Positions 8,279 to 17,055 of a DNA stretch of 64,000 nucleotides are shown in pieces. Position 1 is the first letter of the stretch. Every line of letters begins with the position of its first letter. A program made the position numbers and the translations under genes. The notes under the pieces are model-generated. The model saw nothing but the letters and a program-made list of their open reading frames with translations, did not search any database and was not told the origin of the DNA. Source of the stretch: Acidobacteriaceae bacterium (GTDB lineage: Bacteria; Acidobacteriota; Terriglobia; Terriglobales; Acidobacteriaceae); the NCBI GenBank assembly GCA_003134995.1, contig PLDC01000022.1, positions 1 to 64,000 on the forward strand, read 5' to 3'.

Positions 8279-10525
8279 ATGACCACCACCACCCTCAACT
8301 CCCTTGCCCGTGCTTCTTCTGCTTACCTGCGATCTGCCATGCATCAGCCGATTCAGTGGCATGAGTGGGGTGAGGAGGCGTTTGCTGCGGCGCGGCGGGA
8401 GGACAAGCCAATGCTGCTGGATATTGGCGCGGTGTGGTGCCACTGGTGCCATGTGATGGACCGCGAGTCTTATGACGATCCTGAAGTGGCGGCGATTGTG
8501 AATGAGCATTTTGTTGCGGTGAAGGTGGATCGGGATGAGCGTCCTGATATTGACAGCCGGTATCAGGCTGCGGTGAGCGCGGTCAGCGGGCAGGGGGGAT
8601 GGCCGCTTACGGCTTTTCTTACTCCGGATGGGAAGCCGTTTTATGGGGGGACTTATTTTCCTCCGGTGGATGGTTATGGGCGGCCTAGTTTTAAGCGGGT
8701 GCTGATCAGTATTGCCAACGCTTACAAGGAAAAAAATGTCGACGTGGTGGAGCAGGCGAAGATGGTGGAGAGCGCTATTGCGCAGGCGGAGTCGTTTGCC
8801 GGGAAGAGCGGGTGGGTTTCTGTGGGCATTATTGATGCGATTGAGAAGTCTGCGTTCGGAATGTTTGATGCGGAGCATGGAGGGTTTGGGCAGGCTCCTA
8901 AGTTTCCGCATCCTTCGGCTTTGGATTTGTTGATTGAGCGGTATGCAGGGAAGATCAAAAGCCCCACTTCTCGCGCAGAAAGCGCGCGAGAAATGGGGCA
9001 CCCTCGGGATTTTGATGGTGACGACGAACAACTGCGCAACTTGATTGTTACTACTCTTCAGCACATGGCTCTTGGCGGGGTTTACGACCAACTTGCTGGG
9101 GGATTTCATCGGTATTCGGTGGATGAGCGGTGGGTGGTGCCGCACTTCGAGAAGATGTGTTATGACAACTCCGAATTGCTGAAGAATTATGTACATGGAT
9201 ATCAGGCTACCGGGTCGGAATTTTTGGCGGACGTGGCGCGCGACATTATTCGCTGGATGGATGAGTGGCTTAGCGACCGGGAGCGCGGCGGATTCTATGC
9301 TTCGCAGGACGCTGACATTTCGATGGACGACGATGGCGACTACTTTACCTGGACGCTGGATGAGGCGCGGGCAGTGCTTAGCGAAGACGAGGCGCAGGTT
9401 GCGGCGCTGCATTACGACATCAACGAGATTGGAGAGATGCATCACAATCCGGCGAAGAATGTGCTTTATGTGCGGGCTCCGATCGAGGAAATTGCCGGGC
9501 GGATGAGGGTTAGCGTCGAGTGGGTGAAAGAGTTGCTGGATTCGGCGAAGAAAAAAATGTATGCGGCGCGGTTACTGCGGCCTACTCCTTACGTCGACAA
9601 GACGATTTATGTGGGATGGAATTCGATGTGCGTGTCGGCTTATCTGGAGGCTGCGAAAGTTTTGGGGCTGGAGGATGCGCGGCGTTTTGCTTTGCGGTCG
9701 CTGGATCGGGTTTTGGCGGAGGCTTGGAAGGCACACGGTAACACAGAGGACGAGGCGTCCGCTGCTCCACGTGCGTTGCTGCTGCATGTGGTCTCTTATT
9801 CTGATCCTGCGGCTTCGCATCGCGAGGTTTCTGGGTTGCTGGATGATTATGCCGCTACTGCTCTTGCTTGCCTGGATGCCTACGAGGCTACGGCTGATCT
9901 TAGCTACTTTAAATTTGCGCAGGCCATTGCCGATGCGATGATTGCGCGGTTCTTTGATTCGACTGGCGGAGGGTTCTTCGATGCTGAGCCGGCTGGCGAG
10001 GGCAAGAGTCTGGGCGTGCTCTCGACTCGGCGCAAGCCGGTGCAGGATTCGCCTACGCCGGCGGGAAATCCGATGGCGGCGATTGCGCTGCTGCGATTGC
10101 ATCATTACACGGGAGATGAGGGGTATCGGGACAAGGCGGAGTTGACGCTGGAAGCTTTTGCGGGCGTGGCGGAGCAGTTTGGAATTTTTGTTGGCACTTA
10201 TGGGATTGCAGTGTTGCATCTGTTGGAGAATCCTGTGCAGGTTGTCGTGATCGATGGGTCGGGATCGGATGAAGGCGCTTTGGCGCTTTCCGCGGCGGCT
10301 GTGGCGTCTTTCGCGTTCAACAAAAGTGTGCTGCGGTTGAAGGCTAATCAGGCGGTCGTTGGGAATCTTCCTCCGGCGCTGGCGGCGACGATTCCGAACT
10401 TGCCGCCGTTGAAGTCGGGCGCGTCATTTGCGGTTTTGTGTGCGGGATTTTCGTGTCAGCCTCCGGTTACGGATCCGGTGGAATTGCGGCGGGCGATTGA
10501 GGGTGCGTTGACGGAGCAGTCGTAG
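8279..10525 (+). CDS. DUF255 thioredoxin-like / YyaL family protein
   Basis: Protein of 748 residues of the YyaL/spermatogenesis-associated 20 family. It has an N-terminal thioredoxin-like domain with the CHWC redox pair (54-57) in WCHWCHVMDRESY, and the family stretches VKVDRDERPDID, GQGGWPLTAFLTPDG and FYGGTYFPP. A long alpha/alpha-barrel part related to N-acylglucosamine epimerases follows (GGVYDQLAGGFHRYSVDERW, PHFEKMCYDN, KPVQDSPTPAGN). The exact substrate is not known for the family. About 14 residues around 228-241 (SPTSRAESAREMGH) are encoded by a palindromic element inserted in frame. It starts at ATG 8279 shortly after the previous gene. Confidence 0.92.
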   Translation: MTTTTLNSLARASSAYLRSAMHQPIQWHEWGEEAFAAARREDKPMLLDIGAVWCHWCHVMDRESYDDPEVAAIVNEHFVAVKVDRDERPDIDSRYQAAVSAVSGQGGWPLTAFLTPDGKPFYGGTYFPPVDGYGRPSFKRVLISIANAYKEKNVDVVEQAKMVESAIAQAESFAGKSGWVSVGIIDAIEKSAFGMFDAEHGGFGQAPKFPHPSALDLLIERYAGKIKSPTSRAESAREMGHPRDFDGDDEQLRNLIVTTLQHMALGGVYDQLAGGFHRYSVDERWVVPHFEKMCYDNSELLKNYVHGYQATGSEFLADVARDIIRWMDEWLSDRERGGFYASQDADISMDDDGDYFTWTLDEARAVLSEDEAQVAALHYDINEIGEMHHNPAKNVLYVRAPIEEIAGRMRVSVEWVKELLDSAKKKMYAARLLRPTPYVDKTIYVGWNSMCVSAYLEAAKVLGLEDARRFALRSLDRVLAEAWKAHGNTEDEASAAPRALLLHVVSYSDPAASHREVSGLLDDYAATALACLDAYEATADLSYFKFAQAIADAMIARFFDSTGGGFFDAEPAGEGKSLGVLSTRRKPVQDSPTPAGNPMAAIALLRLHHYTGDEGYRDKAELTLEAFAGVAEQFGIFVGTYGIAVLHLLENPVQVVVIDGSGSDEGALALSAAAVASFAFNKSVLRLKANQAVVGNLPPALAATIPNLPPLKSGASFAVLCAGFSCQPPVTDPVELRRAIEGALTEQS
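8961..8999 (+). repeat. In-frame palindromic element inside DUF255 gene
   Basis: A 16-bp stem with one mismatch (8961-8976 with 8984-8999, starting GCCCCACTTCTCGCGC) sits inside the coding sequence. It keeps the frame and encodes a surface-like insert absent from the conserved family pattern. Confidence 0.75.
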
Positions 10526-10598
10526 CGTGGTGCGAGGAAATTATTGCGCTTGCGAAAACGGTTCCACGGGGGGTTAAGCCCTTTAAGTCTGGAATCCA

Positions 10599-10628
10599 AC
10601 GCGGCGCTGAAGCGCCGCTCTTCCACGG
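10599..10628 (+). repeat. Dispersed palindromic repeat, copy 1
   Basis: This 30-bp sequence (7-bp stem GCGGCGC, loop TGAA, then CTCTTCCACGG) is identical to 12781-12810. The surrounding gap 10526-10800 holds no gene but further palindromes, for example GGCACG...CGTGCC near 10689-10710 and a similar GAATTCGTGC unit near 10735. It looks like an assembly of small repeat modules. Confidence 0.8.
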
Positions 10629-10807
10629 TGCTGCGCACATTTCCTGGGTTGGGGCGCTGAATCGCGGTCCCATGTCCGCGGCTTTAATGGCACGGATGAA
10701 TTCGTGCCCCTCCCGATCCAACTTAGCGGCGCGAACGAATTCGTGCTTTGTATCCCAGAGCGTGACCGTACCTTACCTTCGAATTTGCTCTTCGCGATCC
10801 GATCCCC

Positions 10808-10850
10808 AAAAAAACGGGGCTGACGGTTTATGTATGAAGTCCGTCAGCCC
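10808..10850 (-). terminator. Rho-independent terminator of small secreted peptide gene
   Basis: Read on the minus strand, a 10-bp perfect stem GGGCTGACGG/CCGTCAGCCC (10841-10850 with 10817-10826) is followed by CGTTTTTTT. It lies about 90 bp after the stop of the small gene at 10942. Confidence 0.8.
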
Positions 10851-10941
10851 GAAGATTGCGAGCCCTAGGTTCGGCCCAAGTTACTTTAAGGTTACTTTGG
10901 TGACCTTGCGGACACCGGCCACATCAGATTAACTGCTAGTT

Positions 10942-11109
10942 CTACATCGGTGGTTGTTGATTGGCGGTGCATTTGCCTTGCAGTTGTTGTTGAGGTGGGC
11001 ATGTAATGATCGGGCCTCCGTCCGGGGTGGGAACCTGAGGAACGGCGGCTGCGACGTATGTGCCCACTAGTCCTAGCATCAGGATCGACATCCTGAGCGC
11101 ATGCTTCAT
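10942..11109 (-). CDS. Small secreted Pro/Gln-rich peptide
   Basis: Peptide of 55 residues that I do not recognise. MKHALRMSILMLGLVGTYVAAA is a clear signal peptide (possible cleavage after AAA), leaving about 33 residues, PQVPTPDGG...CPPQQQLQGKCTANQQPPM, with two Cys. Upstream AAGGAGTCAACC is an excellent ribosome site that fixes the start at 11109, and TATAAT on the minus strand at 11174-11169 could be its -10 box. It has its own terminator, so it is very likely expressed as a single gene. Role unknown. Confidence 0.7.
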   Translation of the reverse strand: MKHALRMSILMLGLVGTYVAAAVPQVPTPDGGPIITCPPQQQLQGKCTANQQPPM

Positions 11110-11446
11110 GGTTGACTCCTTCCGCGCCGTAATGCCCAAGAAACAGGGCAATGGTGGCGTGGAGAGGAATTATAAGGCACGAGTCAAGCCCTTCCGCAAG
11201 AATTCCTTAACAGTGCAACTTGGGTGAGCCGCAGGGAAATGCGTGCCGCGAGCTCCATCTTCGGGCCAAGGCCTGTAAATACTGGGGAAACCATAGATAG
11301 TATAAGGTGTTTGCCCTATGCACTTTTGAGTGGTTTGCGGCAGGTGAAAAGCGCCTCTCGGCGTCCGACCGTTTTACGAAATCCGAAATTGCGGGCCGCG
11401 AGGGTCCGTTGCGGGAAATGGAACCTTGAAGTCTGCTGGACCTTTT
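11110..11446. other. Intergenic stretch without recognised gene
   Basis: Apart from the possible minus-strand -10 box at 11169-11174, I see no gene, strong hairpin or repeat here. Open frames on the plus strand run into the antisense of the next gene and look like shadows. Confidence 0.5.
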
Positions 11447-12379
11447 TTACTTCTTGGATTCCGCTCGATCAATCATTGCCGAAATGCTCAGGCCGCCCAT
11501 GGGCGCGGCGCCGGCGGCATTCGCCATCGCTTTCGCCGCCTTTGCATTTTCTTCTGGGAGTGGTTGCGATGCTTGGGTGCGCGACAGAGCGCGGTCGACC
11601 ATGCCTTCGAACATTGGAATCAGGGAATCGGCGGGCAGCGGGTGTTGGATGTCTGACAGGCTCTGCTCCCAGCGCTGAGGCCGCAGTAAGGTGGACGATG
11701 CGTCACGCGCGGGACTCTTCGCCAGCGTGTAGCCGAGCCAGATGAGCAGCGTGGCGTTGTAGGCGCCCATGTTGATGAGGTTCATCGCCGTATTGCCGAG
11801 GTGATTGCCGGTCCACGAGGCGATCAGCGTCAGTTCCACGACGGCAAATGTGCCGAAGCCGAGAGCGATACCGAAGCTGTGCTGGCGGCGGCTTACTCCC
11901 AAATAGCGGGCAAAGAACAACAGGAAAAGCACCATGCCGACCTGAATGATGCGGACGCAGCGCTGGGCCGTCATAATGGCTTGCACCCACGCCGCCAGTT
12001 CGCTCGAACTGGTGGAAACCGAAACTACCCCCGCTACCAAGAGCATGACCAGGCCTGCCCACTTAAAGAGCACGGTGCCGAGGTCCCGTAAGGTATGGAA
12101 GGGCCGGAAGACATCGAGAAAAGCTTCGTGGATGACCATGAAGCCCAAGGCAACGCTGATGGCAGTGCTGATCCATGAAATGTAAAAGATGGCGGAATAG
12201 TAGTAACGGTACGTCGGAAAGATCACGGCGAAGGTCATGATCTGGGTGACGATGTAAGCGAAGAAATACTTGAACGGGCGCTGCTGGCCGCGGCGAAGCA
12301 TGGCGACGGCAATCGCCGTTTGGAGAACGGGATGCGCGAACCAGAGTGCATAGTACAGAATTCTGATCTTTTCGCTCAT
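11447..12379 (-). CDS. Multi-pass membrane protein (about 7 TM)
   Basis: Protein of 310 residues with about seven hydrophobic helices in the first 220 residues (LYYALWFAHPVLQTAIAVAML, YFFAYIVTQIMTFAVIF, WISTAISVALGFMVI, LFKWAGLVMLLVAGVVSV, IIQVGMVLFLLFFARYLGV, FAVVELTLIASWTG, LINMGAYNATLLIWLGYTL). A cytoplasmic tail of about 90 residues rich in Ala and Pro follows. I do not recognise a named family, but the topology suggests a sensor-type membrane domain. It is monocistronic. A dyad at 12514-12537 lies about 135 bp upstream and could be regulatory. Confidence 0.7.
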   Translation of the reverse strand: MSEKIRILYYALWFAHPVLQTAIAVAMLRRGQQRPFKYFFAYIVTQIMTFAVIFPTYRYYYSAIFYISWISTAISVALGFMVIHEAFLDVFRPFHTLRDLGTVLFKWAGLVMLLVAGVVSVSTSSSELAAWVQAIMTAQRCVRIIQVGMVLFLLFFARYLGVSRRQHSFGIALGFGTFAVVELTLIASWTGNHLGNTAMNLINMGAYNATLLIWLGYTLAKSPARDASSTLLRPQRWEQSLSDIQHPLPADSLIPMFEGMVDRALSRTQASQPLPEENAKAAKAMANAAGAAPMGGLSISAMIDRAESKK

Positions 12380-12513
12380 CGGAACAATTCTCTTAACCCC
12401 TACCTTGTCGCCAGAACCAGCGCCTGGAGCCGAAACCGCGGCGCCGGGCTGAATAAGACTTCTCTAGTGATAAGAGAAAGTTAAACTGTTTGGCTCACTT
12501 GTTCAATGTACTC

Positions 12514-12537
12514 AGGTAACCGAAAGTAACGTTACCT
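12514..12537 (-). promoter_or_regulatory. Dyad AGGTAAC-N10-GTTACCT
   Basis: Perfect 7-bp arms (12514-12520 and 12531-12537) enclose and overlap a second palindrome, GTAACGTTAC (12526-12535). The site is upstream of the 7-TM gene and may be a regulator binding site. Confidence 0.35.
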
Positions 12538-12621
12538 TCGGGCCATTGGCCTTGACAGAGTTCGGGTATTTTAGGGGAAGAAACGGGGTAAAACACGGAG
12601 AATTGCTGTGCGGAGGATTCG

Positions 12622-12810
12622 CCGTTGCGGCGCTTGCGTTTTAAAAACCCGTCCCGCAACGGCTGAAGCCGGGATTGGTTTTGAGACATTGACGACGCGG
12701 TGGAACAGGCTGAGGAAAAACTCTTCGTGCACACAAGATGCGACCACTGGGGCTAAAGCCTCGTTGATTGCGGGGGCCTTACGCGGCGCTGAAGCGCCGC
12801 TCTTCCACGG
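12622..12810 (+). repeat. Cluster of palindromic repeat modules
   Basis: The gap 12380-12870 holds no gene. It contains a pair of 9-bp arms CCGTTGCGG/CCGCAACGG (12622-12630, 12654-12662), a GGC-TGAA-GCC unit at 12661-12670, a GGGGCTAAAGCC unit near 12750, and at 12781-12810 an exact copy of the 30-bp element of 10599-10628. Confidence 0.75.
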
Positions 12811-12870
12811 AACTGCATGCATTTTTGCGTTTTTCCGCAGCCTGCCCTTCAAAACGAGGGGTGGCCTTGC

Positions 12871-14385
12871 TTAATCGCCGAGGAACAAGAAGTACGAGCA
12901 GTTCCACAATGCGGTGGGCAGGCTGCCTCGTGGACGAGCGGTTAGCACAATGTTGTATTCGCCTGTGCTGCCCAAGTTTATTTCCCGCAGAACGTCTTGT
13001 TGAAATGCCTCAACTCGGGAAACGTCCAGCAGATTTCCGGTTTGAGGCCGACGTGGCATTTTGGGATCTGCCTGCGCCTCGATCACTGCGAGCCGCGCTA
13101 GAAATTCGTGCACATCGGTGCCGCGTCCGTGGCCTGAGAGTGCAAAGGAAACTTCGGCATCCTGCGACGAGAAGTGCCAGGCCAGCGACGCCGCCAGGTT
13201 CACGGCTCGTTCATAGGCGGGGCCGGAGATGAGACCGGCTGCGGGATTGTCGAAGACGATGCAGAGCTTGCGCTCGTCCTCGCGGCTGAATTCGCGCACT
13301 TTCAGCGCTCCGGATTTGGCTGTCGCCTTCCAGTCAACGTGGCGCGCGGAATCTTCCGGCATATACTCGCGAATGCGGTATAAGTCGGAGCCGCGTCCGC
13401 GCTGAAAACTCTCCCACTCGCCCCGGACCAGGGGCAGAATCTCAAACAGTTCATCAGGTGGCTGAATCGCCGGATAGACGAGGATTTCACGCTCGAGCGC
13501 AATCTCGCGCGTCTTGGTGAGAAAGGCGAAGGGAAATCGAGTGGCGACTCCGAAACTCGATTCGCAATATCTTCCGCGACGATCGAAACACAACTCGAGA
13601 TCGGCTGAGAGATCGGCTCCCGGCGGGAGATACGGAAAATAAATCATGCCCTCGAAAATTCCTGGCGGCGGCAGAGCCACTTCGACTCGCCTTACGCGCC
13701 AATCGCGCAGGCGCACCCACTGATTTTCGGGAGCGCGATTGAGCGGAAAAGTGAATGTGGTTTGCTCCCACTTCCATTGCTTGCGGATTTTATTTTCTTT
13801 CTTTTTGTGTGCCGGGACCACACGAATCGAAAACGAGGGCAGGATGCGCCGGGGATTGCGGAGGACGACTCGCCCTAAGACGGGGCGGCCGGCAAACATA
13901 TGCTCAGGCAGACGAACTTCGAGTTCGAGGCCGCGCAGCACCAGCGCGGAGACCACGCCCGACACCAGGATTGCGGCCAGCATTGCCGCTACTACGATGT
14001 AGAGGAGATTGTTTCCCGTGTTCAGCGCGGCGATGCCGATTACCAGCGTGACCAGCACATAAATCACGCCGGCCTTTGTGACTTCGTAGTGAAACGTTTG
14101 GCGCAGCCGTTCAAGCACGACACGACGCGCCAGGTAGGGTACTGTGACCAGGCCGACGAATGCGGCCATCAGGAGCGCGAGCGACGCGAGAATTACTGAC
14201 GCCCACAGATTGCCCGCTTCGCCCCACGCCGTCGAAATCAACGCGGCGCCGAAGGCTAGCCCGAGTCCGACCAGCGCCAGCAAGAACTTTATCCACACTT
14301 CCGCCGATGACGATTGCAGCCAGCGCTGCATCCGACTGGAGGGAGGTTTCATTGACTCTGGCTGTGCGTATTCGGAAGACACCAT
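12871..14385 (-). CDS. DUF58 family membrane protein
   Basis: Protein of 504 residues. After an N-terminal cytoplasmic stretch come two pairs of hydrophobic helices (FLLALVGLGLAFGAALIS, VILASLALLMAAFVGLV, VIYVLVTLVIGIAALN, LLYIVVAAMLAAILVSGVVSALVL). Then follows a beta-rich region and the DUF58 signature RGSDLYRIREYMPEDSARHVDW, ending in a VWA-like fold (KLCIVFDNPAAG, ALSGHGRGTDV). DUF58 proteins are usually encoded beside MoxR ATPases and transglutaminase-like proteins and are thought to act in envelope assembly; those partners are not adjacent here. The ATG at 14352 is an alternative start. Confidence 0.88.
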   Translation of the reverse strand: MVSSEYAQPESMKPPSSRMQRWLQSSSAEVWIKFLLALVGLGLAFGAALISTAWGEAGNLWASVILASLALLMAAFVGLVTVPYLARRVVLERLRQTFHYEVTKAGVIYVLVTLVIGIAALNTGNNLLYIVVAAMLAAILVSGVVSALVLRGLELEVRLPEHMFAGRPVLGRVVLRNPRRILPSFSIRVVPAHKKKENKIRKQWKWEQTTFTFPLNRAPENQWVRLRDWRVRRVEVALPPPGIFEGMIYFPYLPPGADLSADLELCFDRRGRYCESSFGVATRFPFAFLTKTREIALEREILVYPAIQPPDELFEILPLVRGEWESFQRGRGSDLYRIREYMPEDSARHVDWKATAKSGALKVREFSREDERKLCIVFDNPAAGLISGPAYERAVNLAASLAWHFSSQDAEVSFALSGHGRGTDVHEFLARLAVIEAQADPKMPRRPQTGNLLDVSRVEAFQQDVLREINLGSTGEYNIVLTARPRGSLPTALWNCSYFLFLGD

Positions 14386-14460
14386 TTCGAGCCTAGCACC
14401 CGCTTAGAGAACGATCAATCGAGATGGGCTTGCAGAAAACGCTATCGTAACCAGAGCAGG

Positions 14461-14600
14461 GGTCGGTGATCAGGGATTAGGGGTCAGGGATCAGGGATTA
14501 GAAATCTGCCCTCCTATCTACCATTCAGGTCCTTCGATCACTTGATCATCACTCCCCTACCCCTGACCCCTAACCCCTAGCCCCTGATCCCTGACCCCTG
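14461..14600. repeat. Inverted pair of heptamer arrays
   Basis: The left arm 14461-14500 is built of heptamers such as TCAGGGA and TTAGGGG. The right arm 14553-14600 is built of CCCCTAC, CCCTGAC, CCCTAAC, CCCTAGC and CCCTGAT. The arms are approximate reverse complements around a spacer of about 50 bp and could form a long hairpin. The array fills the gap between the DUF58 start and the end of the serine hydrolase. Confidence 0.85.
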
Positions 14601-14603
14601 AAT

Positions 14604-16046
14604 TTAGTTTCCCACGCTGACCAGGTATTGCTCGATCTTGCCGTCGGGCATTTCGAAGGTTGAGATCGAGAGGACTTTGTCTGCGAACTTGGCGCGGTAG
14701 GCTCGGTAGGTCATGCCTCCGCGCAATTGCTCTGAGGTTTGCTGGAAGTCTTGCGAGGCTCCTAAGGGGCTGAGGCTTGAGGCGAAATCCTGCAGGGCTT
14801 GCTTATCGAAATAACTGTTGGCGTTGTCGGTGAATATGGAGCGGTCGATTTTTCCTTGCTGGAGTTGTTCGAGGACTTTGCGCGCGCGTTCCACTTTTTC
14901 GGCGATGAGGATTGTATTCCCCGTAAAGAGTAGCGGAGCGATCTTGCGCGCAATCTGGCCGCCGGCATTCACCGCATCCTGGTTCGTCAGCACGATGATC
15001 GCGGCGCGATCTTCCGGAAACACGATGTTTTCCGCCGTGAATCCAGACACTTCGCCGCTGTGTTCGAGCATGCGGCGGCCGGCCTGGTTGCGCACTGTGA
15101 TGCCCAACCCGTAGTTGGTTGCTGTGCCATTCGCCAGCAGAACGTCTTTTTGCATCTCCTGATACGAAGACGGTTTCAGGAGGCGCTGGTTCATCATTGC
15201 GACATCCCACTTGGCGAGATCTGAAACTGGCATCGCGAGTTCTCCGGCGGCGAACAGCCAGCCTTTGCCCTCGCGAGGCGCGGGTCGCAGAGGACCTAGC
15301 GCATAACGCATGTAGCCGATGGGATCGGTGTCGGCGAGGTGATCCTGATCGATGTTCACTACGCTCTGCATGGCGAGAGGTTCGAAAATATGGGAACTCA
15401 GGAAGCGCAGAAGCGGCATCCCGCTGGCCTTTTCGACGATGACGCCGGCGATTACATAGTTGGTATTGCTGTACTGCCATTTCGTACCGGGATCGAAATC
15501 GAGCGGCTTGCGCGCCCAGCGGGTCATGATCTCATCGGCGGTGATTGGTGTCAGCATGAAGGGAGGCACGTAGTCTTGCGGCCAATAATCCTGGTAGCCG
15601 GAAGTGTGCGAAAGCAGTTGGCGAATCGTGACTTCTTTGGCGCGCGTGAGATCGGGCACAAAGCGGGAGACGGGATCGTCGAGCGAGAGCTTGCCCTGTT
15701 CCGCCAGCATCAGAATCGCCGTCGCGGTGAATTGCTTGCTGATGGAGCCGATTTTGTAACGCATTTCAGCGGTGGCTGGAGTGGGCGGCTCGAGGCGCGC
15801 ATTGCCGTATGCATTGGTGTAGGCGACGGTGCCATCTTTTATCACGGCTACTGAGGCGCTGGGCACGCCGGTGCTTTCGAGCACCTGGCGGGCGATTTGG
15901 TCGACCTGGCTGCGCGTTTGGTCAGACAGCTGCGAGGGAGACTGGGCTGGCGCCTGGGTCATCATCGCAAGTGCGACACCCACGCAAGCTAATGCGCGAA
16001 GGCCTCTGCGGAAACTGATTTTTGGCCGATGATTCAATCTGTGCAT
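14604..16046 (-). CDS. Serine hydrolase, beta-lactamase class C / S12 family
   Basis: Exported protein of 480 residues. The start at 16046 has a GGAGG ribosome site and gives a signal peptide (RALACVGVALAMMTQAPAQ, residues 18-35). The catalytic motifs of the penicillin-binding/class C fold are visible: SISK (101-104, SxxK), YSN (192-194, YxN) and EHSGEVSG near 370 in place of KTG. A C-terminal extension of about 100 residues after IVLTNQDAV is a small domain common in such hydrolases. The family includes D-aminopeptidases, esterases and lactamases; the substrate cannot be read from the sequence. The frame is open further upstream to 16244, into the neighbouring gene, but that part lacks family features. 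Confidence 0.88.
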   Translation of the reverse strand: MHRLNHRPKISFRRGLRALACVGVALAMMTQAPAQSPSQLSDQTRSQVDQIARQVLESTGVPSASVAVIKDGTVAYTNAYGNARLEPPTPATAEMRYKIGSISKQFTATAILMLAEQGKLSLDDPVSRFVPDLTRAKEVTIRQLLSHTSGYQDYWPQDYVPPFMLTPITADEIMTRWARKPLDFDPGTKWQYSNTNYVIAGVIVEKASGMPLLRFLSSHIFEPLAMQSVVNIDQDHLADTDPIGYMRYALGPLRPAPREGKGWLFAAGELAMPVSDLAKWDVAMMNQRLLKPSSYQEMQKDVLLANGTATNYGLGITVRNQAGRRMLEHSGEVSGFTAENIVFPEDRAAIIVLTNQDAVNAGGQIARKIAPLLFTGNTILIAEKVERARKVLEQLQQGKIDRSIFTDNANSYFDKQALQDFASSLSPLGASQDFQQTSEQLRGGMTYRAYRAKFADKVLSISTFEMPDGKIEQYLVSVGN

Positions 16047-16110
16047 GAAGACAACCTCCGTGCAAAAGCCGGAGTTTAGCACAGGGCACTTTCGAGCTAG
16101 AGGCGGAGGA

Positions 16111-17034
16111 TTATTTTGCTGCCCTGTGCTCGACCTCGGCCACCAGCTTCCTCGTAGCCGGAACTTCAATTCCATGATGGTCAGCACCGCGCAGAATCGG
16201 CCCGGCGATGGCTTCGAGTTCTGGAGTCTTGTGCTGCTCGACATCCTTCTGCATTGAACTGCGCATGTTTGCGGGCATTGCTGCTACCCCTGACAGCACC
16301 ATGCCGGGATCCACTTTCGCACCCTCGGCCACGCCGACAGCGCAGGTTTCTCGAACGCAGGCTTCGCCTAAACTCCGCCATTGCGGGTCGGAAAGAACTT
16401 CTCCAACGGTTTTGTCGGCGGCTGTGGTGCAGAGCGCGAAGGGCGCGAGAAAGACGAGCTTGCCCCACATCAGGGTCGGCTCGTCGTCGATGAAGCGGCA
16501 ATTGAAGCCGATGTGCTGAAGCTGATCGAGAGTGCCCGCCAGCAAATCTCGGCCGGCGGACAACACGTTGAGCCGCGCGAATGGCGTTCGATGGACGATG
16601 TGACCGGGGCTGACGCGCTCCATTTCGCCGGCTATGGTCGCCGGAATCACGCGCTCGGCGCCGTAACGGGCGCGCAACAGCGGAACATGGTCAATACCAT
16701 TCAGCAGCGGAACAATGCCTCGCACTCCGTCAGGATTTTTGAGAGCAGCGAGCGCCGGTTCTAACTGTGTCGCCTTCACCGTAATCCAGAGCACGTCGAC
16801 TGGAGGCACTTCGCTCGCGACCGAAACATTCACCGTAAATTTTCCGAAAGGACTTTCCAGGTGTAGTTGTTTTGGATAATTCGCAACGGATTCGGGCCTG
16901 ACAATGAGCGTGACGGAAGCTCCGGCGTGAGCCACGCAAGCGCCGATCATGCCGCCGACACCGCCGGCTCCCAGGATCGCATGGTGCAGAGGTTTGGAGA
17001 TTTTTTCGGACACGTTATTTGGCTTATCGGGCAT
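16111..17034 (-). CDS. 2-dehydropantoate 2-reductase (ketopantoate reductase) family
   Basis: Protein of 307 residues, the usual size for PanE/ApbA. The NADP-binding glycine loop is ILGAGGVGG (20-28). VTLIVRPES then ends the second strand, VDVLWITVKATQLE is the conserved Lys-bearing stretch, and LLNGIDH resembles the LQNG motif. PanE reduces ketopantoate to pantoate for coenzyme A, but many relatives act on other 2-keto acids. It lies downstream of an HMGL/LeuA-like enzyme with a gap of 21 bp, so the two are likely co-transcribed; a joint keto-acid pathway is an inference. Confidence 0.85.
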   Translation of the reverse strand: MPDKPNNVSEKISKPLHHAILGAGGVGGMIGACVAHAGASVTLIVRPESVANYPKQLHLESPFGKFTVNVSVASEVPPVDVLWITVKATQLEPALAALKNPDGVRGIVPLLNGIDHVPLLRARYGAERVIPATIAGEMERVSPGHIVHRTPFARLNVLSAGRDLLAGTLDQLQHIGFNCRFIDDEPTLMWGKLVFLAPFALCTTAADKTVGEVLSDPQWRSLGEACVRETCAVGVAEGAKVDPGMVLSGVAAMPANMRSSMQKDVEQHKTPELEAIAGPILRGADHHGIEVPATRKLVAEVEHRAAK

Positions 17035-17055
17035 GAAATTTAGATTCGCGCGAGG

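Noticed and set aside
8198-9445. Minus-strand frame of 415 codons antisense to the DUF255 gene
   Set aside because: Low-complexity His/Arg/Pro/Leu composition; the opposite strand has clear conserved motifs.
11224-11745. Plus-strand frame of 173 codons
   Set aside because: Mostly antisense to the 7-TM gene and Arg/Ser-rich; no ribosome site.
14461-14600. Possible CRISPR array
   Set aside because: Units are 7 bp, degenerate and without unique spacers; no cas gene is present.
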